DNA of 64,000 nucleotides from Hormiphora californensis (GCA_020137815.1 CM035360.1:6103559-6167558); one strand, 5' to 3'; numbered from the stretch's first letter, positions 1 to 11,587 are shown. A program made the numbers and translations. Notes: generated from the sequence alone by a model not told the origin.

Positions 1-99
1 CCGGGGAGAATGAACTTCCCCTGTTACAGGAAGTTAACAGACCCCGGGCCGATGTACACCCCTTTCCCCCGAGCATCCCAGTAAATAGGGGTCCGACTG
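1..99. mobile_element. Right-end fragment of a Tigger/pogo-like MITE
   Basis: The stretch ends in AGGGGTCCGACTG, close to the terminal repeat of the complete copy at 7012-7166 (AATCGGGGTCCGACTG). Its left half lies outside the window or has decayed. CAGTCGG-type ends with TA duplications resemble pogo/Tigger elements; the family call is inferred from the ends alone. Confidence 0.45.
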
Positions 100-253
100 T
101 CTCACAAAATATGCCTGTAAAAATAACCTCTGCCATAACGGGCATAATATACACAAACAAAAGTGACTATTCTCAAGGCAAAAAAAAACATTAAAGCTTT
201 ATGTCGGAAATTTATCCGTTGGCCGTCTGCGGTAAACTCAGCAATGTTTTGAA

Positions 254-1810
254 TTATTCAACAAGTGATCGAAAAGACTTTGAGTCCTGGAAAATATCAC
301 TTCTCACTGCTAAACACAAATTTACTTTTGAAATGTCAGGCCCAGCGACATTAAAAATTTTGGAGAAAGTGGACTTGGCTGACTCGACAAGAGTTTCCCG
401 ACTCTCATCATTCGTTCCATAAAAAAAGTTTTTCCCTCTCACATCACAATACACATAATTAAATAACCAGTAGCATATGTAAGCCATAGGAAGGACTGGG
501 GCAAATTTTCCCTTGAAGCAGTATCGATAGAAATCCTCAGAAGTTCCAGAGCCAAGCCTCTCAGGGCAATAAAGATCTGTACGGTGAAGCTCAGGATGCT
601 GTACTCGATTTCGAATCAGCCGAATTATATCACTAAGGTTACTATCGCTAGCCAGTTTAAACCCATAAAGTTGTTCTGGAAGTAGGCCTAGAGGCTCTTG
701 TTTTTTCTTTGAGCCTTTCTTTTTTTTCGGTGGTACAGAAAACTGTTTCCAGTATTGTTCAACTTGTGCTTTCAATGCTCCTCCAATGAATGGAGGGGTT
801 GTGAGTAAAGTATTGCACTCGTTGAGAAAGGTCATCTTTTTTTCAATACTCCAAAAGAGTGGGTGATTAAGAATCTGCGGGGCGGAAATACGCTTTTCAG
901 CAGCTGTTACAACACAAACGTCAATCAACAAGTCGGCAAACAATGTGTCAGCGTGTAAATTTTTCTCCGAAATAAAAGATACCCTCAATGATTTGGCTAT
1001 GTTTCCGTTGCGATGATGATCAACCCCAAATGGATGCTCAGCTTTAACAGATGTCCACTCAGAACTTCGTTGAAATGTCATTATGAATTGTGCCAAACAA
1101 CCGAAAGCAAACACGTCTCCAGAACACCCGGCTTTCTTTGAGCCATTTAATGTTTCTGGTGGCATCCAACCGTGTGATCCAACTCTTTGTTGACTTACAG
1201 TAACACACTTCCTGTAGGGATCAACTTCTCGAGACAGGCCAAAATCAGATATTACGGGAATGAATTTGTTAAGCTGAGGGTTGTATTTAACCAAGATATT
1301 CGAGGGTTTCAAATCCCGGTGGACAACTCCTTCCCGGTGCATGTAGTCCATTCCATTTGCAATCTCCAATAACATTTCCTTTTTACTTGACCAATTTCCA
1401 TCCAAGTCGTTTTTTGGATACGGGGTCCCAAAAACAGTTGTTCCATTCGATAGAAGAGTGACCAAAGATCCAAGACAAAGCTCAAGGGCAATTTTCTCGA
1501 AATCATCGTCGAAGTCGTAGAAATAATACCGTATGATATTTTCGTGCTTTAGTTTCAAAAGGGCACTAATCTGGTGATTCACATTCTTCTTTAGCTCCTC
1601 ATCATCACTCTGGATCCTTTTCACAGCAACAATCTTTTCACTTGGACCTTGGACGAACAGCCCGAAGTAAACGATTCCTTCACTGCCTTTATCAATACGA
1701 AAAGCCGGTTTAGCTATGAGCTTGATTGGACTCCCAAACTTGCCGTAGAGATCCTGGAAATTTGCATTCCCTTTCAAGAATCTGCGAGCCACAATGTTTT
1801 CGTATGACAT
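254..1810 (-). CDS. IRE1-like cytosolic kinase-endoribonuclease, paralog 1 (518 aa)
   Basis: A Ser/Thr kinase domain is followed by a KEN-type RNase domain, the architecture shared by IRE1 and RNase L. Visible motifs: Gly-rich loop GSEGIVYFG (about residues 42-50), VAVKR with the ATP-binding Lys near 64, catalytic HRDLKPSN (164-171), DFG (189-191) and MPPE in place of APE. A Lys-rich linker (about 362-370) leads to the RNase part, where RNRVQH (400-405) keeps the Arg, Asn and His that align with the catalytic residues of IRE1. There is no signal peptide, lumenal sensor or membrane segment, so a soluble protein is inferred. No intron is apparent. The ATG at 1810 is chosen because it matches paralog 3 (MSYE...); the open frame upstream is only a translated CT repeat. 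In the family the RNase cleaves RNA after kinase-driven dimerisation; the activating signal here is unknown. Confidence 0.82.
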   Translation of the reverse strand: MSYENIVARRFLKGNANFQDLYGKFGSPIKLIAKPAFRIDKGSEGIVYFGLFVQGPSEKIVAVKRIQSDDEELKKNVNHQISALLKLKHENIIRYYFYDFDDDFEKIALELCLGSLVTLLSNGTTVFGTPYPKNDLDGNWSSKKEMLLEIANGMDYMHREGVVHRDLKPSNILVKYNPQLNKFIPVISDFGLSREVDPYRKCVTVSQQRVGSHGWMPPETLNGSKKAGCSGDVFAFGCLAQFIMTFQRSSEWTSVKAEHPFGVDHHRNGNIAKSLRVSFISEKNLHADTLFADLLIDVCVVTAAEKRISAPQILNHPLFWSIEKKMTFLNECNTLLTTPPFIGGALKAQVEQYWKQFSVPPKKKKGSKKKQEPLGLLPEQLYGFKLASDSNLSDIIRLIRNRVQHPELHRTDLYCPERLGSGTSEDFYRYCFKGKFAPVLPMAYICYWLFNYVYCDVRGKNFFYGTNDESRETLVESAKSTFSKIFNVAGPDISKVNLCLAVRSDIFQDSKSFRSLVE

Positions 1811-1889
1811 GGCTAAACAGAGGATAACAGTGGGGTTTACAGTGGGAGAACAATATAGGGAATAGGGATTTTGATTGCGGGGTGAGTCG

Positions 1890-1906
1890 GGAGAGAGAGA
1901 GAGAGA

Positions 1907-1978
<72 letters not shown>

Positions 1979-2010
1979 AAGAGAGAGAGAGAGAGAAAAA
2001 ATCAGAGAGG
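1890..2010. repeat. (GA)n microsatellite
   Basis: About 120 bp of nearly pure GA lies just upstream of kinase paralog 1 and probably within its 5' region. It creates a spurious Ser-Leu reading frame on the minus strand. Confidence 0.95.
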
Positions 2011-2476
2011 GAAAGATAATGATGAAACCCGGAGAGGGCAAAGGTGTCAGTTTGACAACAAAAGTGGTCACCTTTCCAGTCAACTAATTTCTGATTTTTC
2101 CATAATATTTACAATTTACATTGTCAAAAAATATTGTACTCTAAAAAAACCCAAACGGTTCGGGTACTTCAATAAATCGTGCTTAGATTATGGGTTTATA
2201 ATTTACGAGAGAGCAAATTTTACTCTCAAACCCACACCTCTGACCTCCAAACCCACACCTCTGACCAGAACACTGTCACCACACCCATGGCCATACAATT
2301 GCGATTACAGATACCCCAAGTTTCAAGTAAGCGTAAGAGGTGTAAAAAATTGTTAAAGAGGGCTACCCGCTGAGTGGTCCATCCGGCAAAACCAGGTCGA
2401 TCAACGTAAACTTTTGCGGCTTACCGTATCTTTCAGTCATTTCCATAGCAAAAAACTACCGGTAGTACAGACTTGA
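2011..2476. other. Spacer between kinase paralogs 1 and 2
   Basis: AT-rich sequence with a short duplicated phrase (CAAACCCACACCTCTGACC, twice at 2226-2265). No coding or RNA gene is seen. Confidence 0.6.
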
Positions 2477-4099
2477 TTATTCTGTGTGTGATGAGCTTGG
2501 CCCCAATCCCATTGCAGCCGATTCAGCACTCATTTGCTTAGTAGATCGGAGCATATCACTCATGGATTTCCTCATACTTTCATTAGTCATCGAAAACGAA
2601 ACAAAGCTGAACAAATTCTTAAACCAAACACTTGAAATAAGAAGCCCAGCAAGCTTGAAAATCTTAGTAAAAGTAGCGTTAGCTGATTCAATAAGAGTTT
2701 CATGTCCGTACTTGTAAATGTCCCCCTCGCAGTATAACTTATCATGAGAGTAGCATATGTAAGCCATAGGAAGGACTGGGGCGAATTTTCCGTTGAAGCA
2801 GTATCGATAGAAATCCTCAGACGTTCCAGAGCCAAGCCTCTCAGGGCAATAAAGATCAGTACGGTGAAGCTCAGGGTGTTGAGCTTCATTAGTAATTAAC
2901 ATAATTATTTCGCTAAGTCGACTGTCACTAGTCAGTTGAAACCCATAAAGTGATTCCGGGACAGGCTGTTGCTTCTTTTTCGACCTTTTGCCTTTTTTCT
3001 TCGGAATAGACAACTGCTTCCAGTAGTTTTCAACTTCTCCAGCTCCCCTCACCCCTCTATTTAAGGAGCTTTGAGGTGTTGTGAGTGAAGTATTGCACTC
3101 TTTAAGGAAGGTCATCATTTTTTCAGCAGACCAAAACAAAGGATGCTTCAAAATCTGTTGAGCAGAAATTCGCTTTTCAGCAGATTTATATACACAAACG
3201 TCAATCAACAAGTCAGCAAACAATGTGTCGGCGTGTAAATTTTTCTCCGAAATAAAAGATACTCTCAAAGCCCTTGTGATATTTCCGTTCCGTTCATGGT
3301 CAACTCCAAATGGATGCTCAGCTTTAACAGATGTCCATTCAGAACTTCGTTGGAATGTCATTATGAATTGTGCCAAACAACCGAAAGCAAACACGTCTCC
3401 AGAACACCCGGCTTTCTTTGAACCATTTAATGTTTCTGGTGGCATCCATCCGTGTGATCCTACTCGTTGTTGACTTACAGTAATACACTTCCTAGAAGGA
3501 TCAATTTCTCGAGACAGGCCAAAATCAGATATTACGGGAATGAACTTCTCAATCTGATGGTTGTATTTAACCAAGATGTTGGAGGGCTTCAAATCCCTGT
3601 GGACAACTCCTTCCCGGTGCATGTAGTCCAGTCCATTAGCAATTTCCAATAACATTTCCTTTTTACTTGACCAGTTTTCATCTACGTTGTTACCTGGATA
3701 TGGGCCCCCAAAAACGGTTGTACCATTCGACAGAAGAGTGACCAAAGATCCAAGACACAGCTCAAGGGCAATTTTCTCAAAATCATCATCATAGTCGTAA
3801 AAGTAATACCGTATGATATTTTCGTGCTTTAGTTTCAAAAGGGCACTAATCTGGCGATAAACATTCTTTTTTAGCTCATCATCATCACTCTGGATCCTTT
3901 TGATAGCCACAATCTTTTCACTTGGACCTTGGACGAACAGCCCGAAGTAGACTAATCCTTCGCTGCCTTTACCAATTCGGAAGGCCGGTTTAGCCTTGAG
4001 CTTGATCGGACTCCCATCACCAAACTTGCCGTAGAGTGTCTGGAAATCTGCATTGTTTTTCAGAAAACCTTGAGCCACACTATCCTCATAAATTGACAT
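2477..4099 (-). CDS. IRE1-like cytosolic kinase-endoribonuclease, paralog 2 (540 aa)
   Basis: This is a close tandem paralog of the gene at 254-1810, with long identical stretches through the kinase domain. It keeps GKGSEGLVYFG, VAIKR, HRDLKPSN, SDFGLSRE and MPPE, so the kinase looks intact. In the RNase domain the catalytic triplet reads ITNEAQH: the Asn and His remain, but the Arg of paralogs 1 and 3 is Thr, which may weaken or change RNA cleavage. The C-terminus has an extra Met/Ser-rich tail (ending SSSHTE) not seen in paralog 1. The start at 4099 is chosen by alignment with the paralogs. The frame stays open upstream to an ATG at 4273, which would add 58 residues of low-complexity sequence, and I treat that as 5' leader. 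No membrane segment or intron is seen. Confidence 0.8.
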   Translation of the reverse strand: MSIYEDSVAQGFLKNNADFQTLYGKFGDGSPIKLKAKPAFRIGKGSEGLVYFGLFVQGPSEKIVAIKRIQSDDDELKKNVYRQISALLKLKHENIIRYYFYDYDDDFEKIALELCLGSLVTLLSNGTTVFGGPYPGNNVDENWSSKKEMLLEIANGLDYMHREGVVHRDLKPSNILVKYNHQIEKFIPVISDFGLSREIDPSRKCITVSQQRVGSHGWMPPETLNGSKKAGCSGDVFAFGCLAQFIMTFQRSSEWTSVKAEHPFGVDHERNGNITRALRVSFISEKNLHADTLFADLLIDVCVYKSAEKRISAQQILKHPLFWSAEKMMTFLKECNTSLTTPQSSLNRGVRGAGEVENYWKQLSIPKKKGKRSKKKQQPVPESLYGFQLTSDSRLSEIIMLITNEAQHPELHRTDLYCPERLGSGTSEDFYRYCFNGKFAPVLPMAYICYSHDKLYCEGDIYKYGHETLIESANATFTKIFKLAGLLISSVWFKNLFSFVSFSMTNESMRKSMSDMLRSTKQMSAESAAMGLGPSSSHTE

Positions 4100-4802
4100 G
4101 GCTTTAAGAAAATAAGGAGAGTGGACAGAAACAGAATTGGAGAAGATTGTTTTAGCAGAGGATAGCTCTCCAATCTCCGAGCATTGTCTTTTTATGCATT
4201 TATCACTGAGATATTTCCCCCGCCCGGGTAAAGGCCGAAGGCCTTCACCTGGATACCTTTTGCAAAAAGACATAGGGTTTTAGAAATCTGTAACGGATAT
4301 AGTGACTATGTGTAGCAAGACCATCACAGATGTCCCGTTTCAGTTGCGAGGGGCAACGTGTAGCAACTAGAGCCATACACACAACAAAAAACGTCTCCTT
4401 CATAAACCACTTCATTGACACGTTTTCAGAAAATGTGTGGTGCGCAATGCCACAATGTGGTGCACAGTTTAGCGCTACTAAAACACAATGATTTATTCTA
4501 TACTGTTTGAGTGATATATCAATGATCGGAAATGTCAGCCCGCTTTCACATTAGATGGTTATGAAAATAAGGATTGGCAGGGAAACATAGCATTATGAAA
4601 CATAATGCAGGTATTTTTGTTGATACAACGGGGCAAAGAAAACAACCGCATGCAATTAAGTTTTACATAATTATATCTTTGCCTCTTATTATCTCTTATA
4701 AAATAAGAATAATTTTGAAGAAATAATATCAAGTAATTTTCTCCGCCCGTATGCGTTTTGCAGAAAGGCATAGGGGTGTAGAAATCTTTAACGGATATAC
4801 TA
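4100..4802. other. Upstream region of kinase paralog 2 with a partial duplication
   Basis: The sequence around 4255-4305 (TTGCAAAAAGACATAGGG, then a shared GAAATCT/AACGGATATA phrase) recurs in diverged form at 4752-4800. This suggests the paralog's 5' flank was duplicated. No gene is seen. Confidence 0.5.
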
Positions 4803-5819
4803 GTTAGGGAATTTTAGCATATTTTTCAGCAAAATTTTTAACAAGCTAATTTCTTCACCAATAGATCCGGATAGGTGTCTAGTATCACCAAAAAAAAGTA
4901 CACGATAATCGGAAGTGCGCACACGCGCTGAGCGCGCAAGAAGTAAACACATGTAAATACATGTATTTCTAGCCTGGCACGAAAACCCAAAAACCATCTT
5001 AGGAGACGAGTAGAGAAAAAATCAAGGGCACTAGATTGTGTAGCGTCCTCGCATTAGTGGGGGTAGGTGCTGAAATTAAGTCTCTATCTCATCTGGTTAA
5101 TTAGATAATTGGATAATTAGATATGCGCATAACCGTATTTTGGCTATATGGCTATAGCCACTTAGGAATGGTTTAGAGACTTTTCAATGGTGCCATTTTG
5201 TTCAGAAAAAAATTTCAATCTAAGAGTTGTGGAAAAATTTAGAGCCTATCTCTTACCGTTTTGGCGTAATTCGCAGTCAAAGAAGGCCAATTAACTGATT
5301 TTTTGGCATTTTCGGCTGATTTGGCATACTTTGACCGCAAATAACGCCAAAACGGTAAGAGATAGGCTCTAAATTTTTCCACAACTCTTAGATTGAAATT
5401 TTTTTCTGAACAAAATGGCACCAATGAAAAGTCTCTAAACCATTCCTAAGTGGCTATAGCCATATAGCCAAAAAACGGTTATGCGCATATCTAATTATCC
5501 AATTATCTAATTAACCAGATGAGATAGAGACTTAATTCCAGCACCTACCCCCACTAATGGGAGGACGCTACACAATCTAGTGCCCTTGATTTTTTCTCTA
5601 CTCGTCTCCTAAGATGGTTTTTGGGTTTTCGTGCCAGGCTAGAAATACATGTATTTACATGTGTTTACTTCTTGCGCGCTCAGCGTGTGTGCGCACTTCC
5701 GATTATCGTGTACTTTTTTTTGGTGATACTAGACACCTATCCGGACCTATTGGTGAAGAAATTAGCTTGTTAAAAATTTTGCTGAAAACTTGGCCCTTTT
5801 TTTACTAAAATTCCCTTAC
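4803..5819. mobile_element. TA-flanked foldback element, about 1.0 kb
   Basis: The two halves are nearly perfect reverse complements meeting near 5310. Ends read GTTAGGGAATTTTAG and, inverted, GTAAGGGAATTTTAG, bordered by TA at 4801-4802 and 5820-5821. The mirrored reading frames at 4800-4997 (minus) and 5614-5808 (plus) are products of the symmetry, not genes. TA duplications fit a Tc1/mariner-type non-autonomous element. The interior shares sequence with the elements at 50694-52475 and 40080-41539. Confidence 0.85.
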
Positions 5820-5821
5820 TA

Positions 5822-7011
5822 TACATACACTGTGGGATTATAATACACTGTGCGATATTATGTATATTTAGTATAATGTACTAAATTTCTTTAGCATGAC
5901 CAATGACCATTGATGGTTGACTAGAAAATTGTCCCGTAGAATAACACACGGCACACAAGAAAAGAACTTGACCGAGGAAGTCTGTGCATTTTGAGCATCG
6001 TCATCTTGTTGCAATGGCGGCTGATGGGTGTTGGATAGCTAGTTAGCAAGGTTTGATTGTATTGCAAGAAGTGAAGAAACATCGTATGTATCTCTGATCT
6101 CACATTACATTATGATCTATGACCAAGCCTTAAAGAGGGGGAAACAGAGCAGTATGACCACAGTATGACTACAGATTGCACTAATTTTATAATTCTTTCA
6201 AAGATATCAAAATTTATTTCACACAGTATTTTCCTTGTTTTCGTGACTCCGAAACTTACACCCTCACTTGCACTCAGCGGTATTAAAGACGTTTTGAATT
6301 TCTGTGATACACATATCGTAACTTTCAGGTCAGTTTTTACTTGAGTTTGCCATCACAGCCTCTTTTGATTCAGTCACCTGTAAATATACATATAATTTAA
6401 TTTAGCCGGTACCCCCTCATAATGAATGCCGAAATGCCCAAAATCAACAATCAGGATACTGGAGTGTACTGCAGTAAAACGTAATACTTTCAGCACTCAC
6501 CCAATAAAATGTAACGATGTGGCATCTAGAAATTCATCTTATCACACTCACCGTCTGTTGAACCCGTCTCCAATGACCTGACCATTGTGCTAAATATATA
6601 AGAGAGTGAGATTGAGAGAGTGTGAAAGAAAGGGTATCCCGTTGCAGGGGAAAAGAGTTTGACACCTGAACTCAAAGATCTGAAAAGATGTAAATAGGTA
6701 CATAGAACTTGACACAATTTCACATTCATGATAGTTTGTCACTGTTATTGAACAAACACAGTCTGGAATTCACTTTTTTCAAGTAAAGAATTCAATTTCA
6801 ACTTGGTTAAAAACCCAAATGTTTGATTACATAAAAAGGTACAATACTTAAGAACTAAAAACACATATCTCGCTAAAAACTCCTAGAAAGTTGGAATGAA
6901 TCATACCATCGGACCGAAAAAGAGCCCTGTTTTCATTTAACTGTTCCCTTTTGTAACAAAAGAGATAGAGGGGGTCAGAAGCCCTTACATACAAACAGGA
7001 GTTAGCATATA
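5822..7011. other. Intergenic AT-rich stretch
   Basis: I see no conserved coding sequence or repeat array between the foldback element and the MITE at 7012. Confidence 0.5.
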
Positions 7012-7166
7012 CAGTCGGACCCCGATTTACGGGGATGCTCGGGGAAAGGGTTTTACCCGGTAAATCGGGGTGCCCGGTATATCGGGGTCAAATACCGTTA
7101 ATTTCCTATATCGGGGAATTTTATCCTCCCGGTAAATCGGGGTTCCGGTAAATCGGGGTCCGACTG
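7012..7166. mobile_element. Tigger/pogo-like MITE, 155 bp
   Basis: Terminal inverted repeats CAGTCGGACCCCGATTTA and TAAATCGGGGTCCGACTG are flanked by TA at 7010-7011 and 7167-7168. The interior repeats the phrase GGTAAATCGGGG. It is too short to encode a transposase. Related right ends occur at 1-99 and about 52220-52266. Confidence 0.82.
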
Positions 7167-7378
7167 TATGACTAAAATATCCATCTTTCTCTCTCTTAGA
7201 TTCATAATATGTAATTAGTGAATATCCATTCTTGGTTACCGTAGCAACAAACAACACGGATAGCTACACAGATTTACCTCTTCACAAGACCAGATAAATG
7301 GGATATATTATCTATAGAGTATTGATATAACACGGTGGGACAGATGGGATAAAAATTCAGAAGAAAAATTAATGTAGT

Positions 7379-7622
7379 GTGCCTGATAAAATTTTAACCT
7401 GGGCTAGAATTTGGGTACAGTGTCCCCTCTCTTCTTGAGAGAGACAGCACAGGAGGATAGAAGAAGGGGGGATATCATACCCAACGCTAGAATGCTTCCA
7501 GAAACCACCACTTGTCTACTTAAATACTTTGTTGTCGCACCGTAGCGGCATCATATAAACCCTTAGCTACAAGTGGTGGTTTCTGGTAGAATTCTAGGCG
7601 GTGTTAAAATTTCACCAGGCAC
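7379..7622. mobile_element. Short inverted-repeat element (MITE-like)
   Basis: The ends are imperfect inverted repeats (GTGCCTGATAAAATTTTAAC against GTTAAAATTTCACCAGGCAC), with inner arms CCAGAAACCACCACTTGT and ACAAGTGGTGGTTTCTGG. No clear target duplication is seen, so the boundaries are approximate. Confidence 0.55.
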
Positions 7623-8939
7623 GCCATGAGGCATACATGCTACAACAGCCCATTAAAATACTATTAAATATTTGTCAATTTAATAAACACTGTCAAATTA
7701 CTGTATAGATCAAAATATCAAGAATTAGTTTTCTTCTGAAACTGTGGATCCAGGATTTTTCAAGATGTTTGATAATCCTTCAAACTGAGAATCCACAGAA
7801 GAAAACACCTGATTTGCCGAATCACAAAGGTCTGCAAAATTTTCTTGTTTACCGTCTAGATCCCGAAAATCCGCCAATATTTGGAAAAAAATGTAAACGA
7901 GTGGAAGTATGAATGCAAACCTTTTACCGAAGCAGTAGTGATAGAAATCTGCAGAGGTCCATTCCTCGAAGTTTTGAGGAAAGTTGAGCTCTACTGGAAT
8001 TTTTTCCTTCGTTTCACGATGCTGCACCCTATTACGAATTTTACGGACAATGACAGAAAAATCATCACTGGGGACACAGCCAAATCCGATCAACTTGACA
8101 TCGTTTTTCTTGTTAAACTGCTGCCAATAAGAGTCAAAATGCTTGATATAAATTTTGTTAGATTGTAGCTTTATGTTAAACTCATTAAGCAGATTCATCT
8201 TTTCTTCCTCGGACCAAAATAGAGGATGTTGCAAGATACTCTTCGCGTTGAGCCTCCTGTCAGGCTTGTTGCAAATGCAACTAGAAATTAGCATGTCAGC
8301 AAAGATAGTATCTGCTTTTCTGGTTGTGTTGCTAGAAATGAAAGAGACTCTGGATTTTTTAATAATATTGTCTTCCCGTTGACGGTCAACTCCAAATGGG
8401 TGCTCAGAGCACTCCTCAGCCTTCGCCGACATCGGCTTTTCACTTCGTTGAAAGGTCATAATAAATTGAGCCACACAACCGAAAGCAAAGATATCAAAAG
8501 AAAAATAAGCCTTACGTGATCCATTCAAGGCTTCGGGAGCCATCCACCCATGGGTACCAACTCTTTGTTGAGTCACTGTGACATATCTCCTGCTGTCATC
8601 GATTTCTCGAGATAAGCCAAAGTCAGAGATGACAGGAATATATTTCTGAGATCGTGGATTAAACTTGACCAGTATGTTAGAAGGCTTGAAATCCCTATGG
8701 ACAACTCCTTGTTCGTGCATGTAGGAAAGACCTTCCACAATTTCAAGCAGCAGTTGCTTCTTCTGCGTCCAGTCTTTATCCAAATCGTTCCCGGGAAAAG
8801 GTTCTCCAAATACAGTCTTTTTGTTTGTTAGAAGAGTGACCAAAGAACCCAGGCATAACTCCGTAGCTATTATTTTAAAATCATCAGTTAAGTCATAAAA
8901 AGTTGTTGAGCCAGTCCAAGTGGGCTGGGGGCACCGTCC

Positions 8940-11587
8940 GTGGTGGATGAAGGTGGGTTGCAGCTGATAGCAGCTGATAGGAGTGTAGGCACCGAGCGAC
9001 GGACAGCACAAGAGGAACTGCACCGCAAACACCAGAGGAAACTAGAGGATGCAAGGGTACGTGTAACCGTCGGAGACACCCCTCCCCCTTCCCCTCCTAA
9101 CACCGCTCCACCCACCCCTCTCCCCCAAGTTGCAAGCCCCCCTTCTCCCCTCCCCCACCCTTCTCCTCCTCCCTCACCCACTTCCCAGCCCTCCGCCACC
9201 CCCACCCCCTCCCTTCCCCCCATCCCCCTCCCCACTCCCCACACCTCCCATCACCCCCTCACCACCCCACACCCATCACCAGCACCATCACCAGCATGTG
9301 ACATAGCCGAACACGCACCCACTCAGCTAACCACCGCCAGCAAGACCCTCCTTGCCATGGGACCGAGCTTCATGCTGAGCCCCACCACATCTCACCGGCA
9401 ACTGTCCACAATGGCCACCCTGGGGCTCGAAAGAGCTATCTGCTCCATCAGATACGCTTTCACCTCAGCAGAGCCAGGATCACCACCAGCGAGAGAACGG
9501 CAGGACGAAGCACCACCATCCCTCCACAGAGTTGCTGGCAAGTTTGAACACCTTGGGATCAAACAACCCAGGTTGGCAGACGAGCCCACAGAGGCAGCTA
9601 TCACTGAACTACGAGGAACTCTGACCCCCATTCTCAAATCAAGGGCCAACTGGAAGGTGACAACCAACCACAAGAGGACGGACCTCGACAGCCTAAGGGA
9701 TGCTACTGCGAACCTCACGGATGTAACAATCATCCCAACGGACAAGACGAACAGGTTCTGCACCCTCCCAACATCAGCCTGTGAAGAGAGACTGAAACAA
9801 CACCTCTCAAACGGTTGGATAGAGCTGAGTGGGGACCCATCTACAATGTACCAACTGGAGGCAAACCAGCTGCTGCAGGACTGCCTGAAAGTAGGTAGAG
9901 TCAGTCAGACGCTACCTCCACGACCGCTCCATCCAGGCATGCCACCGCCCCCATCATCTACCCCCTGGCCAAAGACCATAAGCCGGACTTTCCCAACACC
10001 AAGGTCAGGGTGGTACAACCAGTGGCAGGCAGCGCAGTGGAGAAACTAGATGTAATCGTGGCCAGCATTTTGTCACAACTGCTCCCCCTCCTGAGATACA
10101 GGGTGGACTCCAGCTCTACCTTCATCTCCAGTTGCCTGGCCCCCTGGGTCGAAGGAGGGCACACATCACCAACCCCAGCCCCGCTCCTGGGTCCGGAACA
10201 CGTCATAGTGTCCATGGACATTGAGGCAATGTATCCGTCCCTGCCAACCCACAGGATTGCAATGGACGTCCTCTTTGACTACCTACAGGAACACAAGGAC
10301 AACATCGACATGCTGGGATTCGACCCACATCACATCACCAAGTTCATGCAGTTCATCACTTCCCATACATATGCACGGGCATGCGGGAACCACTACCTGC
10401 AAACCACCGGTGTCGGAACAGGGTACCATTCCTCGGGAGCCTACGCCGAAATCCTAGTCGACTTCACCTACAGGCGTGCCCTCACCAACACGGAACCTGA
10501 CAAAAGACCCCTCTACCTGGGAACCTACGTGGACGACTCCAACTCCATGTGGAAGACAATAGGAGACGCCCACAACTTCCTGAACCGTCTCAACAACGTA
10601 TGGGAAGGGGAGCTAAGATTCACCATGGAGGAGCCGAGTCACCGCCGCATCAGCTTCCTTGACACCCTGCTAACCATAACAGATGAAGGGAAGATACAGC
10701 ACCAGCTGTACCAAAAAGAAACACACTCGGGAATGTACCTACCCTACAACTCCCACTGTGAAACAAAGACTAAACTCAACATAGTCACAACGGAGGCCAG
10801 AAGGATCCTCAGACTGTGCTCCAGCAAGGAGCTCGCCTGGCCCCACCTGGAAACACTCCGCCGCAACCTGATCAACTCCGGGTACCCACAGGAACACGTC
10901 GCCATCACCATCACAAGAGAAGCAGCGAGGCACACGCCCCACATACACGCCACACAACCACCCACCACTATCACACCCCTTCCCCCTACCTCTCCCCCTC
11001 CCCCCACCCACCCTACCCACCCAGCTCCCTCGGACACGGACCCCAAATTCATCCTGAAGATCCCCTATGTAAACGAGGCTCTCACAAGAAAGATCCGGAC
11101 AACAACAGCCAGGTCCGGCATCCCCATACGAGTCGTGACAACAAGCGGGAGAACAGTGAAGAGTGAGGTCAAAACAGCCCTAGTCCGGAAGGTTGCCCCA
11201 TCACCCACTTGCAACTGCAGACTGCACCTAGCCGAGCTCCCATGCAACATCAGGAACGTGGTGTACAAGGCCACATGCAGACACTGCTCCCAAGTCTACA
11301 TCGGAGCTACGGCACGGCCTCTAAGGGAAAGGGTGAAGGAGCATGAGAGCAGCCAGCGCCTAGGAAACGACAGGAGCACCTTGGGGAAACATCTTGTTAC
11401 GGCCCACCCATCATCAGTAACCGGAGAGAGACACGCCAGAGACTATGAGAGATTTTTTGAGAACTATGATTTTAGAATTTTAGACCGAGGGAGAGATTGT
11501 CTGGACACGTTTTTGAGAGAGAATATAGCAATTCAGCGGGAACAGCCACGTCTGAATGAGTGCCAAACAAACGGGTTCATATTCTGA
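8940..11587 (+). pseudogene. Penelope-like polyprotein (reverse transcriptase plus GIY-YIG), frame broken
   Basis: Two overlapping frames encode it. Frame A (8940-10049, no ATG at its start) holds a Pro/Thr/Ser-rich N-terminus and the early RT region (ITELRGTLTPILKSRANWK, VTIIPTDKTN). Frame B, open through 10010-11587, holds the RT core with SMDIEAMYPSLP, the YVDD active site, RISFLDTLL, a Pro-rich linker and the GIY-YIG domain (VYKATC, VYIGATARPLRERVKEHE). The conserved phrase IIYPLAKDHKP near 9950-9982 is in frame B while the preceding conserved segment is in frame A. A one-base shift around 9840-9945 therefore separates them. This is either a disabling mutation or a sequencing error. Confidence 0.82.

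Noticed and set aside
1811-2083. N-terminal extension of kinase paralog 1 made of Ser-Leu repeats
   Set aside because: It is a translated CT microsatellite and is absent from the paralogs; the ATG at 1810 matches paralog 3.
4800-5808. Two similar small proteins on opposite strands
   Set aside because: They are mirror images produced by the inverted repeat and lie partly in its terminal sequence.
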